Below are positions 1 through 9,099 of a stretch of DNA of 64,000 nt, piece by piece (positions within the stretch are counted from its first letter, which is position 1; every line of letters starts with the position of its first letter). Under the pieces are notes generated by a model. That model was given only the letters and a program-made list of their open reading frames with translations, was not told the origin of the DNA and did not search any database. The position numbers were made by a program, and so were the translations under genes. This DNA is from Rathayibacter sp. VKM Ac-2879 (GTDB lineage: Bacteria; Actinomycetota; Actinomycetes; Actinomycetales; Microbacteriaceae). The stretch is from assembly GCF_015351245.1 (NCBI RefSeq), contig NZ_JADKSO010000002.1, positions 620,001 through 684,000 of the forward strand, read 5' to 3'.

Positions 1-608
1 TCGGACTCGATGATGTCGAGAATCTCGGGCTCGGCGATGAAGCCGTACTTCACGATCTCGCCGAAGCCGGCGAGGATCTCGTTACGCGGGAGGCTCGTGA
101 GCACGTCGAGGTCAGCCACGACCGCGCGCGGCGCGTGGAAGGCCCCGACGAGGTTCTTGCCCTCGGCGGTGTTGATGCCGGTCTTGCCGCCCACGGCCGC
201 GTCCACCATCCCGAGCACGGTCGTCGGCACCTGCACGAGGTCGACTCCGCGGAGCCAGGTCGCCGCGACGAAGCCGGCGAGGTCGGTGATCGCACCGCCT
301 CCAAAGCCCACGACCACATCCGTGCGGGTGAAGTCGCTCTGCCCCATGACCTGCCAGCAGAAGGCTGCGACCTCGACGCGCTTCGCCGCCTCCGCGTCGG
401 GCACCTCGGCGAGCAGCACCTCGTAGCGCTCGAGGAGGCTCTCGCGGATCTGTGCCGCGAGCACCGCCAGAGTCGGCGGGTGCACGATCAGCACCTTGGC
501 CGCGCGCGGCCCGATCGCGTCGGCGAGCCCGTCGAGGAGGCCACGGCCGACGTGGATGTCATAGCCGTTCTCTCCGCTGACGGTGAGGGCGGTGGTGCCG
601 TCGTTCAT
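1..608 (-). CDS. aroB: 3-dehydroquinate synthase, 3' end cut by window
   Basis: AroB makes 3-dehydroquinate from DAHP, the second shikimate-pathway step, in the cytosol with NAD+ and a divalent metal. The minus-strand frame from the ATG at 608 gives 202 residues before the window edge. It shows the family NAD-binding segment GFGGGAITDLAGF near residue 100, followed by VPTTVLGMVDAAVGGKTGIN. The lysine-containing GGKTGIN segment is typical of the family. The C-terminal metal-binding domain lies outside the window. The start overlaps the aroK stop by four bases (ATGA), so the two are probably translationally coupled and part of one aro operon running leftwards. Confidence 0.95.
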   Translation of the reverse strand, partial: MNDGTTALTVSGENGYDIHVGRGLLDGLADAIGPRAAKVLIVHPPTLAVLAAQIRESLLERYEVLLAEVPDAEAAKRVEVAAFCWQVMGQSDFTRTDVVVGFGGGAITDLAGFVAATWLRGVDLVQVPTTVLGMVDAAVGGKTGINTAEGKNLVGAFHAPRAVVADLDVLTSLPRNEILAGFGEIVKYGFIAEPEILDIIES

Positions 609-1198
609 GACTGTCTTCCGCTCGGGCGGCCGGAGGCGGCCGCCGGGTGTGATGGTGCAGGGGGTCGAGGAGCGCCGGCCTCGCGGGCGCGCACCCACTC
701 GGCGATCTCGGACGCGATAAGGGTGATCGGGCGCCGGGAGGTGTCGACGACGGTGTCGGCCAGGGCCTCGTACACGGGGCGCCGCTCCTCGAGGATCCGC
801 ACCCAGTCCGACACCCCGCCCGTCACGAGCGGGCGCGCGCCTCCGCCGAGTCGCCCGGCGACGGCCTCGGCGGTGGTCGTGAGCAGCACGACCGGCGCGG
901 AGGCGAGTTCGGCGCGGGTGCGCTCGTCGAGCACCGCTCCCCCGCCCAGGCTCAGCACGATGTCGCGGCGGAGGAGGCGCTCGACCACGCGGCGCTCCTC
1001 GCGGCGGAACGCGGCCTCGCCGTGAACCTGGAAGTAGAGCGCGATCGGGCCATGCTGTCGCACGAACTCGACGTCGGAGTCGGCGAACCCTCCCGCGAGA
1101 GCCTTCGCGACCCGCTTGCCGATCGTCGTCTTGCCGGAGCCCATCGGTCCGATGAAGACGACTCGTGGGCGGGTCGCGTCGGTATCGTGACCGGCCAT
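605..1198 (-). CDS. aroK: shikimate kinase
   Basis: This enzyme phosphorylates shikimate at the 3-hydroxyl using ATP. The 197-residue protein has the Walker A loop GPMGSGKT near residues 17-24, the DSD metal/shikimate motif near 42, the FRREE shikimate-binding arginine near 65, the LSLGGGAV glycine motif near 84, and an RPLV lid arginine. It is somewhat longer than the usual 165-175 residues because of a Pro/Ala-rich C-terminal tail after residue 170. It sits 25 bp after aroC and overlaps aroB by 4 bp, so it belongs to the aroE-aroC-aroK-aroB transcription unit. Confidence 0.96.
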   Translation of the reverse strand: MAGHDTDATRPRVVFIGPMGSGKTTIGKRVAKALAGGFADSDVEFVRQHGPIALYFQVHGEAAFRREERRVVERLLRRDIVLSLGGGAVLDERTRAELASAPVVLLTTTAEAVAGRLGGGARPLVTGGVSDWVRILEERRPVYEALADTVVDTSRRPITLIASEIAEWVRAREAGAPRPPAPSHPAAASGRPSGRQS

Positions 1199-1223
1199 CA
1201 GCGCAGCACCGCCGGGCGCGGCA

Positions 1224-2441
1224 TCACGCGAGTCCGAGCGCCGGGTCGCTCTCGGCGACCGTGCGCAGCTCGTCGGGGATCGCGGCGAGATAGCCCTGGA
1301 GGTTGCGCCGCGTCTCGTTCACGCTGTCGCCGCCGAACTTCTCGAGCACGGCGTTCGCGAGGACGAGGGCGACCATCGCCTCCGCGACCACTCCCGAGGC
1401 AGGCACGGCGCAGACGTCGGAGCGCTGGTGATGCGCGCCGGCAGCCTCGCCCGTGGCCACGTCGACGGTGCGCAGGGCGTGCGGGACGGTGGCGATGGGC
1501 TTCATTCCCGCCCGCACCCGCAGGACCGTGCCGGTGCTCATTCCGCCCTCGGTGCCGCCGGCGCGATCGCTCGAGCGGGCGATGCCTCCCGCGCCCTGGA
1601 ACAGCTCGTCGTGCGCCTCGGAGCCGCGTCGCGTGGTGGTCAGGAACCCGTCGCCGACCTCCACGCCCTTGATCGCCTGGATGCCCATCAGCGCGGCGGC
1701 GAGCTGCGCGTCGAGACGGCGGTCCCAGTGCACGTAGGAGCCGAGCCCGGGCGGGAGGCCGTAGGCCAGGACCTCGACGACGCCGCCGAGGGTGTCGCCG
1801 TCCTCGTGGGCGCGATCCACCTCGGCGACCATGAGGGCGCTCGTCACGGCGTCGTGGCAGCGCAGCGGGTCGGCATCGAGCGAGTCGACGTCGCCCGGGA
1901 GCGGCAGAGGGGCGCCCTCGGGGACGCGGACCGGTCCGATGGCGAGAGTGTGGCTGACGAGAGTGATACCCAGCTCGGCGAGGAAGCGGCGGGCGAGCGC
2001 CCCGAGCGCGACGCGGGCCGCCGTCTCGCGAGCAGAGGCGCGCTCGAGCACATTGCGCGACTCTGCGAATCCGTACTTCTGCATGCCGACCAGGTCGGCG
2101 TGTCCCGGGCGCGGACGGGTGAGAGCGGCACCGCGTCCCTTGGGCAGCCTCTCAGGGTCGCGGGGCTCGGCCGACATCACGTCGACCCAGCGCGGCCACT
2201 CCGTGTTGCCGATGCGCAGCGCGATGGGGCTCCCCATCGTGGCGCCGTGGCGGATTCCGGACGAGATGGTGAGCTCGTCCTGCTCGAAGTTCATCCGGGC
2301 ACCGCGACCGTAGCCGAGCTTGCGCCGAGCCAGGTCGGTGCGGACGTCGTCGAGGGAGACGGTGACGCCCGCCGGAAGTCCTTCGAGGACGGCGACGAGT
2401 TCGGGACCGTGGGATTCCCCGGCCGTGAGCCAACGGAGCAT
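1224..2441 (-). CDS. aroC: chorismate synthase
   Basis: AroC converts EPSP to chorismate with reduced FMN. I chose the ATG at 2441 (405 residues, [15 protein letters not shown]...), because the signature [18 protein letters not shown] must be at the extreme N terminus. The open frame upstream to 2681 only reads antisense into aroE. Other family motifs are [14 protein letters not shown] near residue 105, [13 protein letters not shown] near 125, and GGMSTG around 300. Full length fits actinobacterial AroC. The gene follows aroE after 47 bp and precedes aroK, consistent with one shikimate operon. The Shine-Dalgarno sequence is weak (GGG just before the ATG). Confidence 0.96.
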   Translation of the reverse strand: MLRWLTAGESHGPELVAVLEGLPAGVTVSLDDVRTDLARRKLGYGRGARMNFEQDELTISSGIRHGATMGSPIALRIGNTEWPRWVDVMSAEPRDPERLPKGRGAALTRPRPGHADLVGMQKYGFAESRNVLERASARETAARVALGALARRFLAELGITLVSHTLAIGPVRVPEGAPLPLPGDVDSLDADPLRCHDAVTSALMVAEVDRAHEDGDTLGGVVEVLAYGLPPGLGSYVHWDRRLDAQLAAALMGIQAIKGVEVGDGFLTTTRRGSEAHDELFQGAGGIARSSDRAGGTEGGMSTGTVLRVRAGMKPIATVPHALRTVDVATGEAAGAHHQRSDVCAVPASGVVAEAMVALVLANAVLEKFGGDSVNETRRNLQGYLAAIPDELRTVAESDPALGLA

Positions 2442-2488
2442 CCCACGATTCTGGCACACGGATTCTGACGGACGCTCCGGGCGGGCTC

Positions 2489-3349
2489 TCAGACCGCGTC
2501 GGCCGGAGGGACGATCGCGCGCATCGCGGCGAGCACCTCGTCCTCGGACGGCAGCGGCACGGTCGGGTCGCCACCGACGAACACACGCACCTGCACCAGC
2601 GCCTGGTGCAGCAGCATCCCGAAGCCCGAGACCACGGGCGAGCCGACAGCCGACCAGCGCAGAGCGAGACTGCTCGGCCACGGCGCGTACGCGACGTCGA
2701 AGAGCGTCGAAGAGGAGGCCACCTGGGGTGGCACCGCGAGCGTCGCCGCCGATCCCCCGGGGAGGGTCGAGATCACGAGGGGCGCGAGCGGCAGCTCGCC
2801 CCAGCGGGCGAAGGGACGCACCTCGAGCGCGACGCCGAGGGCCGCCGCGACCGAGGCGAGCGGCGCCGCACGCTCGGGGCTGCGGACCACGGCCGAGACC
2901 TGCGCGGCTCCCAGCTGGGCGGCCGCCGCGACGGCGGAGGCGGCGGTCGCTCCCCCTCCCAGTATCTCGACCCGCTCGACCGAGGCGATGCCCGCCTCCG
3001 ACAGCGCTCTCACGATGCCGGCCACATCGGTGTTGAAGCCGCGCAGCCGCAGGTCTCCTCCGTCGCGGTCGATCAGGAGCGTGTTCACCGCGCCGGTCGC
3101 GCGCGCGATGACGTCCTCCTCATCGAGCAGGGGCCGCACCGCGTGCTTGAGCGGCATGGTCAGCGAGAGACCGTGCCACCGCGCGCTCGGGTCGGCGATG
3201 ACGGCGGCGAGCGTCGCCTTCGTCGTCTCGACCGCGGTGTAGCTCCAGTCGAGACCGAGCACCCGATAGGCGGCCGCGTGCAGGGCGGGCGACTTCGAGT
3301 GCGCGATCGGCGAGCCGAGGACCGCGAGGCGACGGCTGCCCGACGTCAC
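2489..3349 (-). CDS. aroE: shikimate dehydrogenase
   Basis: AroE reduces 3-dehydroshikimate to shikimate with NADPH. The GTG at 3349 gives 286 residues and overlaps the mltG stop as GTGA. The longer open frame to 3472 would invade mltG and has no family similarity. The shikimate site is seen as [13 protein letters not shown] at residues 12-24, [10 protein letters not shown] around 70 (catalytic lysine; the usual sequence is VTxPxK) and GAVNTL near 95. The nucleotide-binding loop is [10 protein letters not shown] near 135. It heads the aro genes while being coupled to the cell-wall gene mltG, a linkage common in actinobacteria. Confidence 0.94.
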   Translation of the reverse strand: MTSGSRRLAVLGSPIAHSKSPALHAAAYRVLGLDWSYTAVETTKATLAAVIADPSARWHGLSLTMPLKHAVRPLLDEEDVIARATGAVNTLLIDRDGGDLRLRGFNTDVAGIVRALSEAGIASVERVEILGGGATAASAVAAAAQLGAAQVSAVVRSPERAAPLASVAAALGVALEVRPFARWGELPLAPLVISTLPGGSAATLAVPPQVASSSTLFDVAYAPWPSSLALRWSAVGSPVVSGFGMLLHQALVQVRVFVGGDPTVPLPSEDEVLAAMRAIVPPADAV

Positions 3350-4656
3350 TGGTACTCCGGGTGGTCCCGCATCCACGCCTGCCACTGGGCGACCGCGGCG
3401 TTGTGCTCGGCGTCGGTGGTCGAGTAGACCGTCTCGCCGGTCTCGAGGTTCACCGTCACGAAGTACAGCCACGTGCCGTCCGCCGGATGCAACACCGCGT
3501 CGATCGCGACGTCCCCGGGGTTCGAGATGGGACCGGGTGGGAGGCCGTCGTGCTGATAGGTGTTGTAGGGATTGCTCGCGTCGTCCCGCTCGGCGTCGGT
3601 CGTCGTCACGCGATCGGTCGCCCCCGTGCCGTAGGCGACGGTCGCGTCCGACTGCAGTCGCATGCCCTGGTCGAGACGGTTCTGGAACACCCGCGCGACC
3701 TTCGGGAAGTCCTCGGCCACGCGAGCCTCCCGCTGGACGAGCGAGGCGAACACGATCGTCCGATAGCGGTTCTCGACGGGCACCCCGGCTGTGTCGAGCG
3801 ACTGGTAGGTGCGGGTCACGAGGGTCTGGAGGATGTCGTGCGCCGACGTCCCGTCATTGATGTCATAAGTGGCCGGGAACAGGAAGCCCTCGAGGCTCGT
3901 CGCCTCCGCGGGCAAGCCGAAGGAGCCGTAGTCGGCCGCCGCCGCTTCGAGATCGGAGAGCGCCACTCCGCTGCCGTCGGCGATGAGGGGCAGGGCGTCC
4001 TTGAGAGCCGTCCCCTCGGGGATCACGAAGGTGTTGGCAAGCCGGGTGGTCGGGTTCAGGAGCGCCGAGAGGGCGGCCTTCGAGCTCATCTCGGCCTTGA
4101 GCGAGTAGGCCCCCGGCTGGAAGACGGGCTCGGGGCTCTGAGCGACCAGCAGGGCGTAGAACGGGTCGTACGACTTGATGACGCCGTCCGTGACGAGGTT
4201 CTTCGCGATGTCGCTCCCGGCGTCGCCCTCGTGGATCGTGAAGACGACGTCAGAGGTGCCGGTCCCGGTGTAGTCGGTGGCCTCGGGCTCCGCGAAGAGC
4301 GCGCGGACGGGATCCAAGAAGATCGCCACGGCGAGGGTCACGAGAGCGAGGAAGACTCCCAGCGCGAGGAGGCCGCCGATCAGCCCGCGGCGACTGCGGC
4401 GCCTTGTCGCGCCTCGGGAGCCTCGGCGGCCACGCGAGGCGGATTCCGCCTCAGCACGCGCCGCCGCGAGGGCTTCGCCGCGCTCACGGGCCTCGGGGAC
4501 GTCCGGCCCGGAGAAGAGCTGGCCGAACGGATCGGACTCGTGCGGAGTGGTCGATCCGGGCTCAGTCGAGGCGGTGCTCGCCTCGGGGCTCTGCGGCGTC
4601 GACCGCTCGGACTCGGCGGCGCGGGCGGCGCGGCGGCTCGGGGGGACGTCGGTCAC
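3346..4656 (-). CDS. mltG: endolytic murein transglycosylase MltG
   Basis: This is a membrane-anchored lytic transglycosylase that cuts nascent glycan strands and sets their length. The 436-residue protein has a charged cytoplasmic N terminus of about 90 residues, one membrane segment at roughly 91-113 (LIGGLLALGVFLALVTLAVA) and an extracytoplasmic YceG-like domain. The catalytic block is ASLVQREARVAEDFPKVARV near residue 305; its glutamate is the presumed catalytic acid. SNPYNTYQHDGLPPGPI near 360 is the second conserved block. The GTG start at 4656 has an AGGA-type ribosome site and lies 95 bp inside ruvX. Confidence 0.93.
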   Translation of the reverse strand: MTDVPPSRRAARAAESERSTPQSPEASTASTEPGSTTPHESDPFGQLFSGPDVPEARERGEALAAARAEAESASRGRRGSRGATRRRSRRGLIGGLLALGVFLALVTLAVAIFLDPVRALFAEPEATDYTGTGTSDVVFTIHEGDAGSDIAKNLVTDGVIKSYDPFYALLVAQSPEPVFQPGAYSLKAEMSSKAALSALLNPTTRLANTFVIPEGTALKDALPLIADGSGVALSDLEAAAADYGSFGLPAEATSLEGFLFPATYDINDGTSAHDILQTLVTRTYQSLDTAGVPVENRYRTIVFASLVQREARVAEDFPKVARVFQNRLDQGMRLQSDATVAYGTGATDRVTTTDAERDDASNPYNTYQHDGLPPGPISNPGDVAIDAVLHPADGTWLYFVTVNLETGETVYSTTDAEHNAAVAQWQAWMRDHPEYQ

Positions 4657-5140
4657 GGAGGAGTCCTTCGTTCGGTTCGAGCGGCACGCCGGCCGGGGTG
4701 CCGCTCGAACGCTCGGAATCGATGGCGTGCTGCAGGATCACCACGGCGGCGACCTGGTCGATCACGGCGCGAGAGCCGCGAGTGGTGCGTCCGGAGCGAT
4801 GCAGCGCGCTCTGGGCGGTCACCGTCGAGAGTCTCTCGTCGACGAGCCGGACCGGAGCGGCGGGCACCGCGGCGGCCAGTCGTCCGGCGAACTCCCGAGC
4901 GTCCTCTGTCGAGGCCGTCTCGGCGCCCGACAGCGACAGCGGGAGTCCCACGATGATCGCCTGGGCATCGTACTCGGCCGCTAGGGCCGCGATCCTGGCG
5001 ATGTCGGAGGAACCCGCTGAGTCTTCTGCCCGGGCGACGGTCTCGATCGGGACGGCGAGCAGCCCGTCGGCGTCGCAGCGGGCGACCCCGATGCGGGTCC
5101 TCCCCACATCGACGCCGAGGCGCACGCCGAACCGCTGCAT
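4562..5140 (-). CDS. ruvX: RuvX/YqgF-family Holliday junction resolvase-like nuclease
   Basis: YqgF/RuvX proteins have an RNase H-like fold and act in 16S rRNA maturation and/or recombination. The core is recognisable from GVDVGRTRIGVARCDADG at the N terminus (first acidic residue in GVDVG), IIVGLPLSLSG near 63, and VRLVDERLSTVTA near 98. At 192 residues it is longer than the usual 140-165; roughly the last 40 residues are Arg/Pro-rich and overlap the start of mltG out of frame. The ATG at 5140 directly abuts the alaS stop, so alaS-ruvX-mltG-aro probably forms one transcript. Confidence 0.9.
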   Translation of the reverse strand: MQRFGVRLGVDVGRTRIGVARCDADGLLAVPIETVARAEDSAGSSDIARIAALAAEYDAQAIIVGLPLSLSGAETASTEDAREFAGRLAAAVPAAPVRLVDERLSTVTAQSALHRSGRTTRGSRAVIDQVAAVVILQHAIDSERSSGTPAGVPLEPNEGLLRDRRPPEPPRRPRRRVRAVDAAEPRGEHRLD

Positions 5141-7798
5141 TCAGCTGGCCGCTTCCTGTGCGACCGCCTCGAGCGCCGCAGCGATGGCCGACACATCCGA
5201 GCCGCCGCCCTGGGCGAGGTCGTCCTTGCCGCCTCCGCCGCCGCCGAGCACGCCCGCGGCGCGCTTGGCCAGCGCGCCGGCCTTGCGCCCCTGATCGCGC
5301 GCGGCCTGGTTCGTGGCCACGATCACCGCGGGCTTGCCCGAGACGTCGGCCGCGAGCGCGACGACGGCCGCCTCGTTGCCGAGGCGCTCGCGCACCGAGG
5401 TCACCAGCGAGCGGAGTTCGTCGGTGGAGCTCACGGTGCCGACGTTCTCGGCGACGACGGTGACGCCGCCGATCGTCCGACGCTGTGCCGCGATCGCGGG
5501 GACACGATCGGCCAGCGCGCGCGCCTCGAAGGCGGCGAGCTTCTTTTCGGCCGCCTTCAGGTTCGCGACAAGCTCGGCGATGCGCTCCGGGAGCTGCTCG
5601 CGCGGGGTCTTCAGCGACGAGGAGATCGTGCTGACCAGGGCACGCTCGGCCGCGAGGTCCTGGAACGCCTCCCGACCCACGAGCGACTCCACACGGCGGT
5701 TCGTCGAACCGACGGACGACTCGCTGACCAGGCTGATGAGCCCGACCTCGGAGGAGCGGTCGACGTGCGTCCCGGCGCACAGCTCGCGCGACCACGGGCC
5801 GCCGATGTCGACGACGCGCACGACTTCGCCGTACTTCTCGCCGAAGAGCGCCATCGCGCCGAGAGCCTTCGCCTCGTCGAGCGGGAGCTCGCGCGTGACG
5901 ACCTCGAGGTTGTCACGGATCGCGGTATTCGCGATGTCCTCGATCTCGCTGCGGGTCTCAGGCGAGAGGGCCTGATTCCACGAGAAGTCGAGCCGGAGAT
6001 AGCCGGCCTTGTTGTACGAGCCCGACTGGTGGGCCTGCGGGCCGAGCACTTGGCGGAGCGCCGCATGGATGAGGTGCGTGCCCGAGTGAGCCTGACGGGC
6101 TCCGCGGCGCCAGTCGCGATCGACGACCGAGGTGGCGGCGTCTCCGACTCCCACCTCACCGCTGGCGACCTGCACCGTGTGGCTGACGAGCCCCTTGACG
6201 GGCTTCTGCACGTCGAGGACCTCGAGGTCGAAGCCGGAGCCGGTGATGCGACCGGCGTCCGCCTCCTGGCCGCCCGATTCGGCGTAGAGCGATGTGGCCT
6301 CGAGGATCACCTCGGCGATGTCGCCGGCGACCGCCTTCGTCACGGAGTGGCCGCCCACGATGAGGCCCACGATGCGCGACTCGGTATCGAGCACGTCGTA
6401 GCCGGTGAAGAGGGTCTCGCCGCGCGCACGGAAGTCGGCGTACACCGAGAGGTCGGCCAGCGCCGACTTCTTGGACTTCGCGTCGGCCTTCGCCCGCGAG
6501 CGCTGCGCGGACATCAGGGAGTCGAATGCGCTGCGGTCGACGGCGAGCCCCGACTCCTCGGCGATCTCGAGGGTGAGGTCGATCGGGAAGCCGAAGGTGT
6601 CGTGCAGGAGGAACGCGGTGTCTCCCGGGAGGGTGTCCACCCCCGCCCTCTGCGTCTTGTGCACCGCGAGGTCGAGAATCTCGGTGCCGGCGGCGAGAGT
6701 GCGCAGGAACGCCTCCTCTTCGCCGTAGGCGCTCGTCGAGAGCCGATCGAACTCGACCGCCACCTCGGGGTAGGCAGCCGACATGGCGTCGCGGGAGGCC
6801 GTGAACAGCTCGGGGAACGTCGCGGCATCCACCCCGAGCAGGCGCATCGCGCGCACCGTGCGGCGCATGAGGCGGCGCAGGATGTAGCCCCGACCCTCGT
6901 TCGACGGAGTGACGCCGTCCGACAGCAGCATGAGAGAGGAGCGCACGTGGTCGGCGATGACGCGCATCCGCACGTCGTCCTCGTGCACGGCGCCGTAGCG
7001 GCGACCCGAGAGCTCCGCCGCCCGGTCGAGGACCGGACGCACCTGATCGATCTCGTACATGTTCTCGACGCCCTGCTTGAGGAATGCGACGCGCTCGAGC
7101 CCCATGCCGGTGTCGATGTTCTTGCGCGGCAGCTCGCCGAGGATGTCGAAGTCGACCTTGCTCGTGCCCTCGCCGCGGAGGTACTGCATGAAGACGAGGT
7201 TCCAGATCTCGACGTAGCGATCATCGTCCGTGGCCGGGCCGCCGTCGATGCCGTAGGCGGGGCCGCGGTCGAAGAAGATCTCGGAGCAGGGGCCGGCAGG
7301 CCCGGGCTGGCCCGTCGACCAGTAGTTGGTGTCCTTGTCGAGGCGCTGGATGCGATGGTCGGGCAGGCCGGCGATCTTCTTCCAGAGTGCGATCGCCTCG
7401 TCGTCGTCCTTGTAGACGGTGACCCAGAGGTCCTTCTCGTCGAAGCCCAGGCCGCCGTCGCGCTCGGCGCCCGTGAGGAGCTCCCACGCGTAGCCGATCG
7501 CTCCCTCCTTGAAGTAGTCGCCGAACGAGAAGTTGCCGTTCATCTGGAAGAACGTGCCGTGGCGGGGGGTCTTGCCGACCTCTTCGATGTCGTTCGTGCG
7601 GATGCACTTCTGCACGCTCGTGGCGCGCGGATACGGCGCGGGGACGACTCCGGTGAGGTAGGGCACGAAGGGCACCATGCCGGCGACGGTGAAGAGAAGG
7701 CTCGGGTCCTCGCTCACGAGGGAGGCGGAGGGCACCACGGTATGGCCGCGGCTTCCGAAGAAGTCGAGCCAGCGGGTGCGGATGTCGGCGGTCTGCAT
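5141..7798 (-). CDS. alaS: alanyl-tRNA synthetase
   Basis: AlaS is a class II synthetase charging tRNA-Ala, with an editing domain that hydrolyses Ser/Gly-tRNA-Ala. The 885-residue protein begins with the usual class II core (RTRWLDFFGSRGHTVVPSAS, FFQMNGNFSFGDYFK). The editing site shows HSGTHLIHAAL near residue 578 (HxxxH) and CAGTHVDRS near 680. The C terminus is the Gly-rich DHHA1-type domain, including the GGGGGGKDDLAQGGG block near residue 850 that is typical of AlaS. Length and order of domains are normal. Upstream on the same strand lie small membrane-protein genes. Confidence 0.97.
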   Translation of the reverse strand: MQTADIRTRWLDFFGSRGHTVVPSASLVSEDPSLLFTVAGMVPFVPYLTGVVPAPYPRATSVQKCIRTNDIEEVGKTPRHGTFFQMNGNFSFGDYFKEGAIGYAWELLTGAERDGGLGFDEKDLWVTVYKDDDEAIALWKKIAGLPDHRIQRLDKDTNYWSTGQPGPAGPCSEIFFDRGPAYGIDGGPATDDDRYVEIWNLVFMQYLRGEGTSKVDFDILGELPRKNIDTGMGLERVAFLKQGVENMYEIDQVRPVLDRAAELSGRRYGAVHEDDVRMRVIADHVRSSLMLLSDGVTPSNEGRGYILRRLMRRTVRAMRLLGVDAATFPELFTASRDAMSAAYPEVAVEFDRLSTSAYGEEEAFLRTLAAGTEILDLAVHKTQRAGVDTLPGDTAFLLHDTFGFPIDLTLEIAEESGLAVDRSAFDSLMSAQRSRAKADAKSKKSALADLSVYADFRARGETLFTGYDVLDTESRIVGLIVGGHSVTKAVAGDIAEVILEATSLYAESGGQEADAGRITGSGFDLEVLDVQKPVKGLVSHTVQVASGEVGVGDAATSVVDRDWRRGARQAHSGTHLIHAALRQVLGPQAHQSGSYNKAGYLRLDFSWNQALSPETRSEIEDIANTAIRDNLEVVTRELPLDEAKALGAMALFGEKYGEVVRVVDIGGPWSRELCAGTHVDRSSEVGLISLVSESSVGSTNRRVESLVGREAFQDLAAERALVSTISSSLKTPREQLPERIAELVANLKAAEKKLAAFEARALADRVPAIAAQRRTIGGVTVVAENVGTVSSTDELRSLVTSVRERLGNEAAVVALAADVSGKPAVIVATNQAARDQGRKAGALAKRAAGVLGGGGGGKDDLAQGGGSDVSAIAAALEAVAQEAAS

Positions 7799-7851
7799 GG
7801 GTTCCGTTACGTGTTCGGTCGGTGACGACGCGGATGTCGGGCGGCGGGGCG

Positions 7852-8043
7852 TCAGCCCTCGCCGATGGCGGCCTTCAGCTCAGCCTCGCGCTGGTGGTAC
7901 CCCTCGGAGACGGCGTCGCCGAGCTCCCGGGCCGTGCGGTTGATGTCCTCGAAGAAGCGCGCTCCGGCCGGGGTGCGCGACACCTGATGGGCGAGGGCGA
8001 AACCGAGACCGATCCCGACGACGATGAGGGCGAGGTTCTTCAC
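7852..8043 (-). CDS. small single-span membrane protein, conserved type beside alaS
   Basis: This 63-residue protein starts at a GTG (8043) preceded by a good ribosome site, GGAAGGAA with about eight bases of spacing. Residues 4-20 (LALIVVGIGLGFALAHQ) form one hydrophobic segment that could be a signal anchor. The rest is a short amphipathic tail (FFEDINRTARELGDAV...) that may be helical. I recognise no catalytic motif and cannot assign a function. It lies 53 bp upstream of alaS in the same direction and 67 bp after the DUF948-like gene, and is probably cotranscribed with both. The longer frame to 8274 is an antisense artefact. Confidence 0.7.
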   Translation of the reverse strand: MKNLALIVVGIGLGFALAHQVSRTPAGARFFEDINRTARELGDAVSEGYHQREAELKAAIGEG

Positions 8044-8110
8044 GGAGGGTTCCTTCCACGCGGTGCGAGGGGCGCGACGGCCCTCTCGATTGTAGGGCGC
8101 GATGCCGCCG

Positions 8111-8521
8111 CTACTTCGAGGAGCGCCTGCGGGTCCGAGTGGAGGGGCGCGTTGCGCGCCCGCCGCTGCCGTTCGCGCGGCCGGCGACGAGCACGGCGCG
8201 CACGCCCGCGGTGAAGCCTGCGAGCTTGATGAGGGGGCCGCCCACCGTCGCCGCGGTGAGTGCGACGAGCGCATTGACGTTGCCGGTGACCTCGGCGACG
8301 TCCTTCGTGATCGTGTCGACCCGGGCGAGCTGCTGGTTCGCCTCGCGGAGGGTCGACGCCGACTCGTCGAGGATCGGGGTCAGGCCGTCGCTGGCCTGCT
8401 TGATCGCGGCGCTTGTGCTGTCGAAGACGCGTCCGAGCTTCCAGAGCGGGATCGCGGCGATCGCGACCAGGATCGCGAACACCCCCGCGGCGATGAGCCC
8501 TGCGATGTCTCCACCGGTCAC
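8111..8521 (-). CDS. DUF948-like membrane protein
   Basis: The GTG at 8521 follows GGAGG by five bases and gives 136 residues. Residues 4-26 form a membrane anchor (GGDIAGLIAAGVFAILVAIAA). A long helical stretch follows (about 30-85, many Asp/Thr/Ala) resembling DUF948 proteins, which are predicted coiled-coil, methyl-accepting-like envelope proteins of unknown role. A second hydrophobic, Ala/Val-rich stretch covers about 78-105, and the C terminus is very basic (RPSTRTRRRSSK). Its position between the small membrane proteins and alaS is frequent in Microbacteriaceae. Function is unknown. Confidence 0.75.
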   Translation of the reverse strand: MTGGDIAGLIAAGVFAILVAIAAIPLWKLGRVFDSTSAAIKQASDGLTPILDESASTLREANQQLARVDTITKDVAEVTGNVNALVALTAATVGGPLIKLAGFTAGVRAVLVAGRANGSGGRATRPSTRTRRRSSK

Positions 8522-8640
8522 GGTGACCTCCGTTCGACGCCGCCCGGTGCGGCACTCCAGCCTAGCGACGCGGCGGCGGGCGTCGTGAGGACGAGGAGCG
8601 GAGGCTGCGAGGCGGGCAAGCGACGGGCCGGGCCGACATT

Positions 8641-8841
8641 TTAGGTCCAGACCCCGTCCGTGCCTGCGGTCTGCTTCGTGCGTGACGGCGTCCGCTTCGG
8701 CCCGACGACCGCCATCGAGGCGAGGCGTGCGATGACGGCGAACACACCGGAGAAAGCGGGCTGCCCGATCACGAGAGTCATGACGCTGAGAACGGCGCCG
8801 ATGAGGAAGGCCGTGAGGCCGGATGCTCGCGCGATCGACAT
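8641..8841 (-). CDS. possible 66-residue membrane protein
   Basis: The ATG at 8841 is preceded by GGGAGGG at close spacing. The product is a hydrophobic protein (MSIARASGLTAFLIGAVLS...) with one or two membrane segments at about 8-28 and 30-45, then a basic tail ending VWT. It resembles no family I can name. The good ribosome site and the strand shared with its neighbours support a real gene. The short length and lack of known relatives keep the call tentative. Confidence 0.5.
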   Translation of the reverse strand: MSIARASGLTAFLIGAVLSVMTLVIGQPAFSGVFAVIARLASMAVVGPKRTPSRTKQTAGTDGVWT

Positions 8842-9031
8842 GATCCCTCCCCTCTCCGCGGCCGGCGTCGATGGTCCACGCCGCGATGGCACCCGTCGCG
8901 ATGGCGCTGACGACGATGGTCGGCGAGACGGCAGGAGAGTCCGAGAACGACTCGGGGGGACACTCCCGATGCATCGGATCGCTTGCCCGCGGCGAGGAGC
9001 CGTGAGGGTGACGTCCGGCAGTGCCCAGGAT

Positions 9032-9070
9032 GCACAGAAGGCCCCGGCGCAGTGCCGGGGCCTTCTGTGC
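9032..9070 (-). terminator. perfect hairpin terminator after rpsD
   Basis: A perfect 17-bp inverted repeat, GCACAGAAGGCCCCGGC with its complement, encloses a five-base loop 30 bp past the rpsD stop. There is no T tract, as usual for actinobacterial intrinsic terminators, so it may work in either direction. Confidence 0.85.
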
Positions 9071-9099
9071 TGAGCGGTCGTGACCGCGTCAGAAATGGA

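Noticed and set aside
5765-7825. Open frame of 686 residues opposite alaS
   Set aside because: Mirror of alaS codons, without motifs or ribosome site.
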